Positions 7,517-17,478 of a stretch of 64,000 nt of DNA are shown one piece after another (within the stretch, counting starts at the first letter, position 1; every line of letters starts with the position of its first letter). The translations under genes and the position numbers were made by a program. The notes below the pieces were generated by a model, which made no database searches, had not been told where the DNA came from, and worked only from the letters and a program-made list of their open reading frames with translations. This DNA comes from Streptomyces filamentosus (GTDB lineage: Bacteria; Actinomycetota; Actinomycetes; Streptomycetales; Streptomycetaceae): the NCBI RefSeq assembly GCF_014654895.1, contig NZ_BNBE01000003.1, forward strand, positions 896,501-960,500, given 5' to 3'.

Positions 7517-10044
7517 TGCGGGTCCCGCTTTCTTGGCTGCGGGAGTACGTCGACCTGCCGGCGACGGAGACCGGCCGCGACGTCCAGGCCAAGCTCATCA
7601 CCGCCGGCCTCGAGGTCGAGACCGTCGAGCGGCTCGGCGCCGGCCTCACCGGCCCCCTCGTGGTCGGCAAGGTCCTCACCATCGAGGAGCTGACGGAGTT
7701 CAAGAAGCCCATCCGCTTCTGCACCGTCGACGTCGGCCGGGCCAACGGCACCGGCGAGCCCCAGGAGATCATCTGCGGCGCCCGGAACTTCGCCGTCGGC
7801 GACAAGGTCGTCGTGGCCCTCCCCGGCGCCGTGCTGCCCGGCGACTTCCGGATCGCCGAGCGCAAGACGTACGGCAAGGTCTCGCGCGGCATGATCTGCT
7901 CCAGCGAGGAGCTGGGCATGGGCGAGGACCCGAACCACGGGATCATCGTCCTGCCGCCCGAGCACGAGGTCGGCATCGACGCCACCGTCCTCCTGGAGCT
8001 GTACGACGAGGTCCTCGACATCGCCGTCACCCCGGACCGCGGCTACTGCCTCTCGATGCGCGGCGTCGCCCGCGAGGCCGCCATCGCGTACGGGCTGCCG
8101 CTGCGCGACCCGGCGCTCCTCGACGTGCCCGCCCCGAACTCGTACGGCTACCCGGTCCAGATCGCCGACCCGATCGGCTGCGACCGCTTCACCGCGCGCA
8201 CGGTCGTCGGCCTCGACCCCGAGGCGCGGTCGCCGATCTGGCTCCAGCGCCGCCTCCAGAAGGCGGGCATGCGCCCGATCTCGCTCGCCGTCGACGTCAC
8301 CAACTACGTGATGCTGGAGCTCGGCCAGCCGCTGCACGCCTACGACCGCACCCGGATCGACGGCCCCATCGGGGTCCGCCGCGCCGAGGCCGGCGAGAAG
8401 ATCACCACCCTCGACGGCACCGTCCGCGTCCTCGACGCGGCCGACCTCGTCATCACCGACAACAGCGGCCCCATCGGCATCGCCGGTGTCATGGGCGGCG
8501 CGAACACCGAGATCGCCGACCCGGTGACCGACCCCGAGACCGGCGCCGTCACCGGCTCCACCGAGGTCGTCGTCGAGGCCGCGCACTTCGACGCGATCTC
8601 CGTCGCCCGCACCGCCCGCCGCCACAAGCTGTCCTCCGAGGCGTCCAAGCGCTTCGAGCGCGGCGTCGACCCGCAGGCCGCCGCCGCGGCCGCGCAGCGC
8701 ACGGTCGACCTGCTCGTGCTCCTCGCGGGCGGCACCGCGGAGGCCGGCGTCACCGAGATCGCCGCCCCCTCCGCGCCCCGCACGATCACCCTGCCGGCGA
8801 ACCACCCCGACAAGGTCGCGGGGGTGGACTACGGCCGCGAGACCGTCGTCCGCCGCCTCCAGGAGATCGGCTGCGACGTCTACGGCCAGGACGAGCTCGT
8901 CGTCACGGTGCCCTCGTGGCGCCCCGACCTGAACGAGCCGAACGACCTCGCCGAGGAGGTCATCCGGCTGGAGGGCTACGAGAACCTGCCCTCCACCCTG
9001 CCGAAGCCCCCGGCCGGCCGCGGCCTCACCGAGCGCCAGCGCGTCCACCGCCGGGTCGGCCGCGTGCTCGCCGGCGCCGGCTACGTCGAGGCGCTGAACT
9101 ACCCCTTCATGGGGCAGCAGGTCCTCGACCAGCTCGGCCTCGACGCGGACGACGCCCGCCGCAAGGTCGTCACCCTCGTCAACCCGCTCTCCGACGAGGA
9201 GCCCGCGCTCCGCACCACGCTGCTCCCCGGCCTGCTGGCCGCGCTGCGCCGGAACGACAGCCGTGGCAGCCACGACCTCGCGCTCTTCGAGACGGGTCTG
9301 GTCTTCCGTCCCGAGGGCGAGCCGAAGGTCGCGGTCCGCCTCCCGGTGGACCGCCGCCCCACCGACGAGGAGATCGCCGGCGTCAACGCCGCGCTGCCCG
9401 CGCAGCCGCGCCGCGCCGCCGTCGTCCTGGCCGGCGCCCGCGAGCAGTCCGGCTGGTGGGGCAAGGGCCGCCCGGCCGACTGGGCCGACGCGATCCAGGC
9501 CGCCCGCGCCATCGCCGTCGAGGCCGGTGCGGAGCTGCTGATCGACGCCGACCAGCACGCGCCGTTCCACCCGGGCCGCTGCGCCGCCTTCCACGTGGTG
9601 ATCGACGGGGTCAGGACCCTGGCCGGCCACGGCGGCGAGCTCCACCCGCGCGTCGTCAAGGCGCTGGGCCTCCCGGCCCGCACCTGCGCGATGGAGCTGG
9701 ACCTGGACGTCCTGGAGAAGGCGAGCGAGGGACCGGTCAAGGCCCCGCGCATCTCCGCCTTCCCGGTCGCCACCCAGGACGTCGCCCTGGTCGTGGACCA
9801 GGACGTGCCGTCCGCCGCGGTCGAGTACTACCTGGCCGGCGGCGCGGGTGAACTCCTGGAGTCCATCCGCCTGTTCGACGTCTACACCGGCGACCAGGTC
9901 GGCGAGGGCAAGAAGTCCCTGGCGTACGCGCTGAAGTTCCGCGCCGCGGACCGCACCCTCACCGTCGAGGAGGCCACCGCCGCCCGCGACGCGGCGATCG
10001 CCCTGGCCGCCGAGCACACCGGCGCCGTCCTGCGCGGCGCCTGA
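7516..10044 (+). CDS. pheT: Phenylalanine--tRNA ligase beta subunit
   Basis: 842 residues, the usual length. Begins MRVPLSWLREYVDLP; contains the tRNA-binding OB fold (GPLVVGKVLTIEELTEFKK), the B3/B4 editing domain (ISLAVDVTNYVMLELGQPLH), B5 (ARTARRHKLSSEASKRFERG) and the C-terminal anticodon-binding FDX-ACB domain (RISAFPVATQDVALVVDQ). It binds tRNA-Phe and hydrolyses mischarged Tyr-tRNA-Phe. The start codon shares one base with the pheS stop (TGATG), so translation is coupled. A 17-bp terminator follows at 10063-10101. Confidence 0.97.
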   Translation: MRVPLSWLREYVDLPATETGRDVQAKLITAGLEVETVERLGAGLTGPLVVGKVLTIEELTEFKKPIRFCTVDVGRANGTGEPQEIICGARNFAVGDKVVVALPGAVLPGDFRIAERKTYGKVSRGMICSSEELGMGEDPNHGIIVLPPEHEVGIDATVLLELYDEVLDIAVTPDRGYCLSMRGVAREAAIAYGLPLRDPALLDVPAPNSYGYPVQIADPIGCDRFTARTVVGLDPEARSPIWLQRRLQKAGMRPISLAVDVTNYVMLELGQPLHAYDRTRIDGPIGVRRAEAGEKITTLDGTVRVLDAADLVITDNSGPIGIAGVMGGANTEIADPVTDPETGAVTGSTEVVVEAAHFDAISVARTARRHKLSSEASKRFERGVDPQAAAAAAQRTVDLLVLLAGGTAEAGVTEIAAPSAPRTITLPANHPDKVAGVDYGRETVVRRLQEIGCDVYGQDELVVTVPSWRPDLNEPNDLAEEVIRLEGYENLPSTLPKPPAGRGLTERQRVHRRVGRVLAGAGYVEALNYPFMGQQVLDQLGLDADDARRKVVTLVNPLSDEEPALRTTLLPGLLAALRRNDSRGSHDLALFETGLVFRPEGEPKVAVRLPVDRRPTDEEIAGVNAALPAQPRRAAVVLAGAREQSGWWGKGRPADWADAIQAARAIAVEAGAELLIDADQHAPFHPGRCAAFHVVIDGVRTLAGHGGELHPRVVKALGLPARTCAMELDLDVLEKASEGPVKAPRISAFPVATQDVALVVDQDVPSAAVEYYLAGGAGELLESIRLFDVYTGDQVGEGKKSLAYALKFRAADRTLTVEEATAARDAAIALAAEHTGAVLRGA

Positions 10045-10062
10045 CGGCACGGCAGCACCCAC

Positions 10063-10101
10063 GGAGGGCCGCCCCGGGAGCGGATCCCGGGGCGGCCCTC
10101 C
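10063..10101 (+). terminator. Terminator of pheST
   Basis: Perfect 17-bp stem (10063-10079 with 10085-10101, core GGAGGGCCGCCCCGGGA) and 5-nt loop, no U-tract; starts 18 nt after the pheT stop. The remaining 230 bp to the next gene show no further feature. Confidence 0.85.
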
Positions 10102-10332
10102 GCCGTTCCTCCCGCCCCCCGCGCTCGCACACGGCGGCGACGCCCGGCGGTGTGTGCGCGTGGCGCGGGCCTGGCGAAAGGCGGCGTGGGCGGGGTGCTC
10201 ACTCCTTCGGGTGAGATCGCCGGGGGGCGTTCCCCCGTGGTCCGGACGGTCGGCAGAATCGACGCGGCCACAGGGGCGGACCTGTGTGCCGCAGGGCCTT
10301 CGGGCGCTGGCGGGGCTCGGGAAGGGCCGTAC

Positions 10333-11427
10333 ATGATCCGTACCAGCCGAGGCAGTCGCACCCGCAGGGACCGGGCGGCGGCCGCCGTCGTCCCGCGGCT
10401 CCGCCGGGCGGCCCCGCTCGCCCTTCCCGTCGGCTGGGGCGCCGTGGCCGTGGCGTGGAAGTTCGGCTGTCCGCTGGCCCGGCAGCCGGGGCTGCCGATG
10501 CGGATCGCGACCTCTCTCGTCTTCCTGGCCGTCGGTACGGGGCTGGTCCTCGGCGTGCGGCGGGGGCTGCGGCGCGAGCTGGCGCGGGTGCGGGCCGTCG
10601 CGGAGGCGACGCAGCGGGTGCTGCTGCGCCCGCCGCCCGCCCGGCTCGACGGACTCGCCCTGGCCGCACGGCAGTTGTCGGCCGCGCGCGGTGCGTCGGT
10701 CGGCGGCGACCTGTACGAGGCGGTGGCGACGCCGTACGGGGTGCGGATCGTGATCGGGGACGTGCGGGGCCACGGGCTCGCCGCCCTGGGGGCCGTCGTC
10801 GCCGTGCTCGGCAGCTTCCGGGAGGCCGCGCACGACGAGGCCGAACTCGGCGGCGTGCTCAGGCGGTTGGAGCGGGCGCTCCAGCGGCACCTGCGGGAGC
10901 GGGTGCGCGACGAGCACCCGGCGGCGGGCGGGGCGGCGCCCGAGCACCCGGTGGCCGAGGAGTTCGTGACGCTGCTGCTCCTGGAGGTCCGCGCCGACGG
11001 CCGGCTCGCCGTCCTCGACTGCGGCCACCCCGCCCCGTACCGGCTCGGCCCCCGGCCGGAGCGGCTGCCGGTGGGCGAGCCGCTGCCGCCGCTCGGCGTC
11101 CTGCCGCTGCCCGCCGTGCTCGTCCCGTACACCGGGGCCCGGCTGCTGCCGGGCGAGACGCTGGTGCTGCACACGGACGGGGCGGAGGAGGCCCGGGACC
11201 GCCGTGGCCGGTTCTTCGCCCTCGACGCGGTGCTCGCCCGCAGCGCCGGACGGCCGCCCGAGGGCGTCGTCCGGCAGGTGCACGAGGCGCTGCTGCGGCA
11301 CACCGGCGGCCGGCTCGACGACGACGTGGCCCTGCTCGTCGTCCGCAACGACCGCGTCCGCGTGCCGGCGCAGCCCGCCGAACCCGGGCTGCGCCGTCCC
11401 CGGCCCGCTCCCTCCACCCACTGCTGA
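10333..11427 (+). CDS. SpoIIE-type PP2C protein phosphatase, membrane-anchored
   Basis: 364 residues. Two hydrophobic N-terminal stretches (LALPVGWGAVAVAWKFG and SLVFLAVGTGLVLG) suggest a membrane anchor; there is no PAS or GAF sensor. The catalytic domain shows the SpoIIE/RsbU metal-binding motifs SVGGDLYEA, IGDVRGHG, HTDGAEEARD and DDDVALLVV. Such enzymes dephosphorylate anti-anti-sigma (STAS) proteins in partner-switching pathways; no STAS or RsbW-type kinase gene is adjacent, so the partner is unknown. ATG 10333 was chosen because the domain architecture begins there; in-frame codons reach back to 10150 but look non-coding. Two hairpins follow the gene. Confidence 0.85.
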   Translation: MIRTSRGSRTRRDRAAAAVVPRLRRAAPLALPVGWGAVAVAWKFGCPLARQPGLPMRIATSLVFLAVGTGLVLGVRRGLRRELARVRAVAEATQRVLLRPPPARLDGLALAARQLSAARGASVGGDLYEAVATPYGVRIVIGDVRGHGLAALGAVVAVLGSFREAAHDEAELGGVLRRLERALQRHLRERVRDEHPAAGGAAPEHPVAEEFVTLLLLEVRADGRLAVLDCGHPAPYRLGPRPERLPVGEPLPPLGVLPLPAVLVPYTGARLLPGETLVLHTDGAEEARDRRGRFFALDAVLARSAGRPPEGVVRQVHEALLRHTGGRLDDDVALLVVRNDRVRVPAQPAEPGLRRPRPAPSTHC

Positions 11428-11453
11428 GCGGAAGGTCCGGGGATAACGGGCGC

Positions 11454-11571
11454 CGCCCGCCCCGCCACGGAGTGTCGGGCAGATCGGCGGGGCGGGCGAC
11501 GCGGACCGGGCGGCCGCACTGTACGAGGGGGAGCCGGCGGCCCGGTCGTTCCTCGCCTTGCCGGCGAGGAA
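11454..11571 (+). terminator. Tandem terminator hairpins
   Basis: First hairpin: 13-bp stem 11454-11466/11486-11498 (CGCCCGCCCCGCC). Second: 9-bp stem TTCCTCGCC/GGCGAGGAA at 11549-11557/11563-11571. Together they lie between the phosphatase and the next regulator. The last part of the 284-bp gap holds a TACGCT -10 (11680-11685) for the downstream gene. Confidence 0.6.
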
Positions 11572-11711
11572 GCCCAGTCAAGCGGTACGGCCCCGGCGGC
11601 GGCAGCGCGCACGGACCGGAAGAACGGGTACTTCGTTCACACCCCGTGCGAAATCGCCCCGGACGAATTCGGCCACCGCTACGCTGAGTTCACCGAGCGA
11701 CCGGAGGGGCC

Positions 11712-13052
11712 ATGCAGCCCAACACCCTGCTCGACGCCCTCCTGGACGAGGCGGGCGTCTCGAACGCCGGGCTCGCCGACCGCGTGAACCGGGCCGGACG
11801 GGCCAGGGGACTTTCCCTGCGTTACGAACACACCGCCGTGGCGCGGTGGTTGAAGGGCCAGCGGCCGCGCGGCCAGGTGCCCGACCTGATCTGCGAGGTG
11901 CTGGCCGCCCGGCTGCGGCGGACCGTCACCCTCGACGACATCGGGCTCGGCGTGCCCGGCGGCGGGCCGTCCGCCCCCGGCACCCCGCTGGCCGGCTTCG
12001 TCGACCGGGCCACCGCCCTGTGGCGCTCGGACGAGCAGCAGCGCCCGTACCTGGTGGACGCGCCCGCGGTGACCGGCACGCCCGCGGTCGTGCCGGTGTG
12101 GGAGTGGGAGAACCCGCCGGAGGACACCGACGTCTCCCGGACCGGCGCGGCCCGGGTGGAGCCCGCCGACATCGCCCTGCTCACCGAGGCCCGCGCGCAC
12201 TACGAGCAGATGTACCGCAAGGCCGGCGGCATCGCGACCCGCGCCCGGATCGTCGGCTTCCTCACCGCCGAGGCCGCGCCCCGGCTGCGCGGCTCCTACA
12301 GCGACGCCCTGGGGCGCTCCCTGCACCGGGCCACCGGGGGACTGGTGGCGGTGGCCGGGATCTGCGCCTACGACGCCGACGCGCACGGGCTCGCGCAGCG
12401 CTACTTCCACCAGGCGCTGCGGCTCGCCAAGGCCAGCGGGGACCGGGCCTTCGGCGCCTACGTCATCGCGCTGATGGTCAACCAGTCGCTGCTGCTCGGG
12501 GAGTTCCGGCAGGCGGTGGCCTTCGCGGAGGCGGCGCTGCGGGCGGCGGACGGGACCATCACCCCGGCGCTCGCGGCCGACCTGACGGCGATGCAGGCGA
12601 AGGCGTACGCCCGGCTGGGCGACGGCACGGCGGCGCGGGACCGGATCCGGCGGGCCGAGGCGGCGGCGGAACGGATCGCCCCGGCGGCGGAGCCGGCCGA
12701 GACGGGGTACGTACAGCCCGGCCTCGTCAACGTACAGGTCGCGGAGGCCCTCCTCAGTCTGGGTGATCTCGCGGGGGCGTACGAGCACGCGGCGCGGGCG
12801 GTGGGGGCTCCCTCGCACGACCGGGGCCGGGTGCACCGGCTCGCGCTGCTCTGCCAGGTCGAACTGTGCCAGGGCGAGGCGGACTCGGCGGCCCGCACGG
12901 CGGTCGAGATGACCGAGCGGGCCCGCGGGATGGAGTCGCGGCGGCTGCGGGACCGGCTGCGGGAGGCCCGGGAGCACCTCCTCGCCTGTGACGCGGGGGA
13001 CGCGCGGGAGGCGGCGGAGCTGATCGACGGGGCCCTGCGCGTTCCGCTCTGA
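11712..13052 (+). CDS. NsdA/NsdB-like TPR regulatory protein
   Basis: 446 residues. The N-terminal 100 residues (LLDEAGVSNAGLADRVNRAG, TAVARWLKGQRP) look like a degenerate XRE helix-turn-helix; residues about 160-440 form Ala-rich TPR-like helical repeats (YFHQALRLAKASGDRAFGAY, ALRAADGTITPALAADLTAM). This layout is that of the Streptomyces NsdA/NsdB family, reported as negative regulators of sporulation and antibiotic production. Whether this copy has that role is inference. ATG 11712 follows GGAGGGG; a TACGCT -10 lies 26 nt upstream of the start. Confidence 0.7.
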   Translation: MQPNTLLDALLDEAGVSNAGLADRVNRAGRARGLSLRYEHTAVARWLKGQRPRGQVPDLICEVLAARLRRTVTLDDIGLGVPGGGPSAPGTPLAGFVDRATALWRSDEQQRPYLVDAPAVTGTPAVVPVWEWENPPEDTDVSRTGAARVEPADIALLTEARAHYEQMYRKAGGIATRARIVGFLTAEAAPRLRGSYSDALGRSLHRATGGLVAVAGICAYDADAHGLAQRYFHQALRLAKASGDRAFGAYVIALMVNQSLLLGEFRQAVAFAEAALRAADGTITPALAADLTAMQAKAYARLGDGTAARDRIRRAEAAAERIAPAAEPAETGYVQPGLVNVQVAEALLSLGDLAGAYEHAARAVGAPSHDRGRVHRLALLCQVELCQGEADSAARTAVEMTERARGMESRRLRDRLREAREHLLACDAGDAREAAELIDGALRVPL

Positions 13053-13071
13053 CCGTCGAACTGCTGCGATA

Positions 13072-13110
13072 TTGCCACCGAACAAGCGCCGACCAGTCGG
13101 AAGGTGGCAA
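13072..13110. promoter_or_regulatory. Inverted repeat before the Nudix gene
   Basis: TTGCCACC (13072-13079) and GGTGGCAA (13103-13110) are perfect 8-bp arms separated by 23 bp, with CCGAC-ca-GTCGG nested inside the spacer. The second arm overlaps the ribosome-binding region of GTG 13115. It could be an operator or an mRNA hairpin masking translation. Confidence 0.45.
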
Positions 13111-13114
13111 AACC

Positions 13115-13645
13115 GTGCAGTGGACGAAACTGAGTGAACGATCCGTCTATGAGAACCGCTGGTTCCGGGTGCACCTCGCGGACGTCGAGCTCCCGGACGG
13201 CCGTCACCTCGACCACTATCTGATCCGGCTCCGCCCCGTCGCCGTCGCGACCGTCGTCAACGACGCCGACGAGGTCCTCATGCTCTGGCGCCACCGCTTC
13301 ATCACCGACAGCTGGGGCTGGGAGCTGGCCGCCGGCGTCGTCGAGGACGGCGAGAGCCCCGAGGCCGCCGCCGCCCGCGAGATGGAGGAGGAGACCGGCT
13401 GGCGGCCGGGGCCGCTGCGCCACCTCCTCACCGTCGAGCCCTCCAACGGACTCAGCGACGCCCGGCACCACCTCTACTGGACCGACCGGGCCACCTGGAC
13501 CGGCCCGCCGGTCGACGGCTTCGAGTCCTCGCGCCGGGCCTGGGTGCCGCTGAAGGAGGTCCCGGAGCTGATCGCCCGGGGCGAGGTCCCCGCCGCGAAC
13601 ATGGCGGCCGGCCTGCTGATGCTCCACCACCTGCGGCTCGGCTGA
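13115..13645 (+). CDS. Nudix hydrolase
   Basis: 176 residues, GTG start. Nudix box at residues 74-96: G74, E80 and the REMEEETGW helix match Gx5Ex7REUxEExGU, giving the Mg-binding acidic cluster for hydrolysis of a nucleoside diphosphate linked to another moiety. The surrounding sequence (VYENRWFRVHLADVELPDG, LRPVAVATVVNDADEVLM) resembles the ADP-ribose pyrophosphatase branch, but the substrate cannot be fixed by eye. The gene starts within a perfect inverted repeat region and ends before a 14-bp terminator. Confidence 0.88.
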   Translation: MQWTKLSERSVYENRWFRVHLADVELPDGRHLDHYLIRLRPVAVATVVNDADEVLMLWRHRFITDSWGWELAAGVVEDGESPEAAAAREMEEETGWRPGPLRHLLTVEPSNGLSDARHHLYWTDRATWTGPPVDGFESSRRAWVPLKEVPELIARGEVPAANMAAGLLMLHHLRLG

Positions 13646-13695
13646 CCCGCGGGAAGAGGGGGACGGCCGGAAGACGGGGGGCGGCCGGAAAGGGT

Positions 13696-13731
13696 GAACG
13701 GCCCGTACCTGTGCGGGGGTACGGGCCGTTC
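13696..13731. terminator. Bidirectional terminator between convergent genes
   Basis: Perfect 14-bp stem GAACGGCCCGTACC/GGTACGGGCCGTTC (13696-13709/13718-13731), 8-nt loop. It lies between the converging Nudix and dehydrogenase genes. Confidence 0.75.
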
Positions 13732-13786
13732 GGGTCGCGGAGAGCGACATCTGGGGGCGCCGGGAGGCGCGGGGGACGCCGGGGCG

Positions 13787-14647
13787 TCAGGGGTACACGT
13801 AGAAGCCGGAGCCCGTCTTGCGGCCCAGCCGGCCCGCGTCGACCATCCGCTGGAGCAGCGGGGGAGCGGCGTACAGGGGCTCCTTGAACTCCGAGTACAT
13901 CGAGTCGGCGATCGAGGCGATGGTGTCGAGGCCGATGAGGTCCGACAGCTTCAGCGGACCCATCGGGTGGGCGCAGCCGTACTCCATGCCGTTGTCGATG
14001 TCCTCGCGGCTCGCGATGCCCGACTCGAACATCCGGATCGCGGAGAGCAGGTACGGCACGAGCAGGGCGTTCACCACGAAGCCCGAGCGGTCCTGGGCGC
14101 GGATCGCGTGCTTGCCCAGCAGCTTCTCGGCGAAGGCCTGCGCCCGGCTGATCGTGCCCTCGGAGGTGGTGAGGGCGGGGATCAGCTCGACGAGCTTCTG
14201 CACCGGGGCCGGGTTGAAGAAGTGGATGCCGATGACGTGGTCGGGGCGGGAGGTCGCCACGGCCAGCTTCACCAGCGGGATGGAGGAGGTGTTCGAGGCC
14301 AGGATGGCGTCGGTCCGGGTCAGGACCTGGTCGAGCACCTGGAAGATCTGGGTCTTGACCTGCTCGTTCTCGACAACGGCCTCGATGACGAGGTCGCGGT
14401 CGGCGAACTCGCCCAGGTCGGTCGTGAAGGTCAGGTTGGCCAGGGCCGCGTCCCGCTCCTCCTCGCTGATCTTGCCGCGTTCGGCGGCCTTGGTCAGCGA
14501 GTTCAGCAGCCGGGTGCGGCCGATCTCCAGCGCCTCGCCGGTGGTCTCGGCGACCTTCACCTGGAGACCGCTCCGGGCACACACCTCTGCGATGCCCGCG
14601 CCCATCTGGCCGCAGCCCACCACTCCGACGCGCTCAATGTCGGCCAT
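13787..14647 (-). CDS. 3-hydroxybutyryl-CoA dehydrogenase
   Basis: 286 residues. N-terminal Rossmann fold with dinucleotide motif GVVGCGQMGAGIA, then ILASNTSS and the family signature IGIHFFNPAPVQKLVELI, and C-terminal dimerisation domain (CAHPMGPLKLSDLIGLDT). It interconverts acetoacetyl-CoA and 3-hydroxybutyryl-CoA with NAD(P)H; in Streptomyces this can feed the ethylmalonyl-CoA and butyryl-CoA pathways. ATG 14647 has GAGGTGA upstream on its strand; GTG 14659 is an alternative giving 290 residues. Stands alone, with no thiolase or crotonase gene beside it. Confidence 0.92.
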   Translation of the reverse strand: MADIERVGVVGCGQMGAGIAEVCARSGLQVKVAETTGEALEIGRTRLLNSLTKAAERGKISEEERDAALANLTFTTDLGEFADRDLVIEAVVENEQVKTQIFQVLDQVLTRTDAILASNTSSIPLVKLAVATSRPDHVIGIHFFNPAPVQKLVELIPALTTSEGTISRAQAFAEKLLGKHAIRAQDRSGFVVNALLVPYLLSAIRMFESGIASREDIDNGMEYGCAHPMGPLKLSDLIGLDTIASIADSMYSEFKEPLYAAPPLLQRMVDAGRLGRKTGSGFYVYP

Positions 14648-14818
14648 GGAGTCCGTCACCTCGTGCCTTTCGCTCTTCTCTGGCGGCGGGCCCCCGTGTG
14701 ATTCCGGTGCGCACGCCTCGACCCCATGACGTTACTCCGATTCGCGCGATGATCGATCGGTCGGAGGCGGGCATGCTGTCCCCGGGGGTGTGACGTGTCC
14801 GACAACTGAGGGGTACAA

Positions 14819-16153
14819 GTGCGGCCTATCGGGAGAAGAGGGTTTGTGACGACCGCCACGGGAGCGGCATTCGCCGTCGTGGGTCCGGGCGGCTCCGGCG
14901 TCGTCGCCACCGCCGCGGAGCGCGCCGGGAGACGGGAGCGCGAGCCGGAACCGCCGCCCGCGCCGGAGACGGAGACGGACATGGAGACGGAGAAGGAGCC
15001 GGGGCCGGAGTCCTCGGCGGCGGACTTCCGCTTCCGGGGCATGTGGGTGGCCACCGTCGCCAACCGCGACTGGCCGTCCCGCCCCGGCCTCACCGCCGGC
15101 ACGCAACGGGCCGAGCTCCTCGCCCACCTCGACCGGGCGGTGGAGCGGCGGCTCAACGCCGTCGTCCTCCAGGTGCGCCCCACCGCCGACGCCCTGTGGC
15201 CCTCGCCGTACGAGCCCTGGGCGCAGTGCCTCACCGGCACCCAGGGCCGCGACCCGGGCTGGGACCCGCTCGGCACGGCCGTGGCCGAGGCCCACGCGCG
15301 GGGACTGGAGCTGCACGCCTGGTTCAACCCGTACCGGGTGGCCAACCACACCGACCCCACCCGGCTCGCCGCCTCCCACCCGGCCCGGCTCCACCCCGAG
15401 TGGACCGTGTCCTACGGCGGGAAGCTCTACTACGACCCCGGGCTCCCCGAGGTCCGGCGCTTCGTCCAGGACGCCATGCTCGACGCGGTGCGGCGCTACC
15501 CGGTCGACGCCGTCCACTGGGACGACTACTTCTACCCGTACCCGGTGGCGGGGGAGGGCTTCGCGGACGACGCCAGCCACGCCCGGTACGGCGCGGACTT
15601 CCCCGACCGGGGGGACTGGCGGCGGCACAACACCGACCTGCTGGTCTCGGAGACGGCCGCCCGGATCAAGGAGGTCAGGCCCGGGGTCTCCTTCGGCGTC
15701 AGCCCCTTCGGGGTGTGGCGGAACGCCGCGGACGACCCGGAGGGCTCGGACACGCGCGCCGGGGTCGCCACGTACGACGACCTCTACGCGGACACCCGCA
15801 AGTGGATCCGGGAGGGCTGGATCGACCACGTGGTGCCGCAGCTGTACTGGCACATCGGCCATCCCGCCACCGACTACGCCACGCTCCTCGACTGGTGGAG
15901 CGCGGCGGTACGCGGGACCGGCGTCGCGCTCCGCGTCGGCGAGGCCCTGTACAAGGCGGGCGACCCCGCCCAGCCGGCGCCGTGGCAGGACCCGCGGGAA
16001 CTGTCCCGGCACCTGGCGCTGGCCGCCGGGCGGCCGGACGTCGACGGGCACTGCTTCTTCGCGGCGCGGGAGGTCGCGGAGGACCGCGCGGGGGCGCTCG
16101 CCGCCGCCGTGGCGGACCACTACGGGGCACGGGCCCGGCCGCCGCGTCACTGA
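14819..16153 (+). CDS. TAT-secreted family 10-like glycosylhydrolase (GHL10/DUF187)
   Basis: 444 residues. N-terminal twin-arginine signal (GRRGFVTTATGAAFAVVG), an acidic low-complexity linker rich in Glu/Pro/Thr (residues about 40-70), then the GHL10 domain: FRGMWVATVANRDWP, LNAVVLQVRPTADALWPSPY, LHAWFNPYRV, VDAVHWDDYFYPYP and VPQLYWHIGH. The family has a TIM-barrel fold and is expected to act on a bacterial wall or exopolysaccharide; the substrate is unproven. GTG 14819 follows GAGGGG. The terminator at 16193-16235 separates it from the converging DUF1918 gene. Confidence 0.85.
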   Translation: MRPIGRRGFVTTATGAAFAVVGPGGSGVVATAAERAGRREREPEPPPAPETETDMETEKEPGPESSAADFRFRGMWVATVANRDWPSRPGLTAGTQRAELLAHLDRAVERRLNAVVLQVRPTADALWPSPYEPWAQCLTGTQGRDPGWDPLGTAVAEAHARGLELHAWFNPYRVANHTDPTRLAASHPARLHPEWTVSYGGKLYYDPGLPEVRRFVQDAMLDAVRRYPVDAVHWDDYFYPYPVAGEGFADDASHARYGADFPDRGDWRRHNTDLLVSETAARIKEVRPGVSFGVSPFGVWRNAADDPEGSDTRAGVATYDDLYADTRKWIREGWIDHVVPQLYWHIGHPATDYATLLDWWSAAVRGTGVALRVGEALYKAGDPAQPAPWQDPRELSRHLALAAGRPDVDGHCFFAAREVAEDRAGALAAAVADHYGARARPPRH

Positions 16154-16192
16154 ATCCGCCGCCGAGCGCGCCGCCGGGCCGGGACGACGGAT

Positions 16193-16235
16193 CGCGCCGC
16201 CGGGCCGGGTCGTCCCGCCGCGGCCCGGCGGCGCG
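16193..16235. terminator. Terminator between convergent genes
   Basis: 14-bp stem CGCGCCGCCGGGCC/GGCCCGGCGGCGCG (16193-16206/16222-16235) with a 15-nt loop. An earlier near-copy of the first arm (around 16167-16182) could pair instead. Confidence 0.65.
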
Positions 16236-16247
16236 GTTCCCGTCCCG

Positions 16248-16445
16248 TCAGCCGCGCTGTTCGCGGTGGCGGACGACGGTGTCGGGGCCGGGCGACATCA
16301 GGGCCTCGTGACCGTCGTCCTCGAACTTCACCCGGTACGGGGGAGTGCCGTTCTCCCCCAGCACCTGGAGGACCCGGGCCGTGCGGTCGTGGTGACCCAC
16401 GGTCCGGCCGTGCACCAGCAGTTCGTCGCCCACACTCGCCTGCAT
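16248..16445 (-). CDS. DUF1918 domain protein
   Basis: 65 residues, MQASVGDELLVHGRTVGHHD followed by ARVLQVLGENGTPPYRVKFE and DGHEALMSPGPDTVV. This is the whole DUF1918, a small SH3-like barrel common in actinobacteria, of unknown function. Strong ribosome site GAGGAGGT just before ATG 16445. Single-gene unit. Confidence 0.85.
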   Translation of the reverse strand: MQASVGDELLVHGRTVGHHDRTARVLQVLGENGTPPYRVKFEDDGHEALMSPGPDTVVRHREQRG

Positions 16446-16511
16446 GGGACCTCCTCGCGCGCGTAGGGCCCCTGCCTGCCATTGTGACGCAGGTCATGCC
16501 AGGCCGTCGCG

Positions 16512-17450
<939 letters not shown>

Positions 17451-17478
17451 CGGAGTAGTAGCGCTATTCTGTGCTCTC
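17451..17478. promoter_or_regulatory. Divergent promoter of the EamA and MocR genes
   Basis: The 28-bp gap has TATTCT at 17465-17470, 8 nt before the MocR ATG, which suggests a leaderless MocR mRNA, and a small palindrome TAGCGCTA at 17459-17466. With so little room, binding by MocR here would affect both genes. Confidence 0.5.

Noticed and set aside
10150..10332. Longer N-terminus for the SpoIIE-type phosphatase
   Set aside because: Gly/Ala-rich with no match to the domain and no ribosome site; ATG 10333 fits the architecture.
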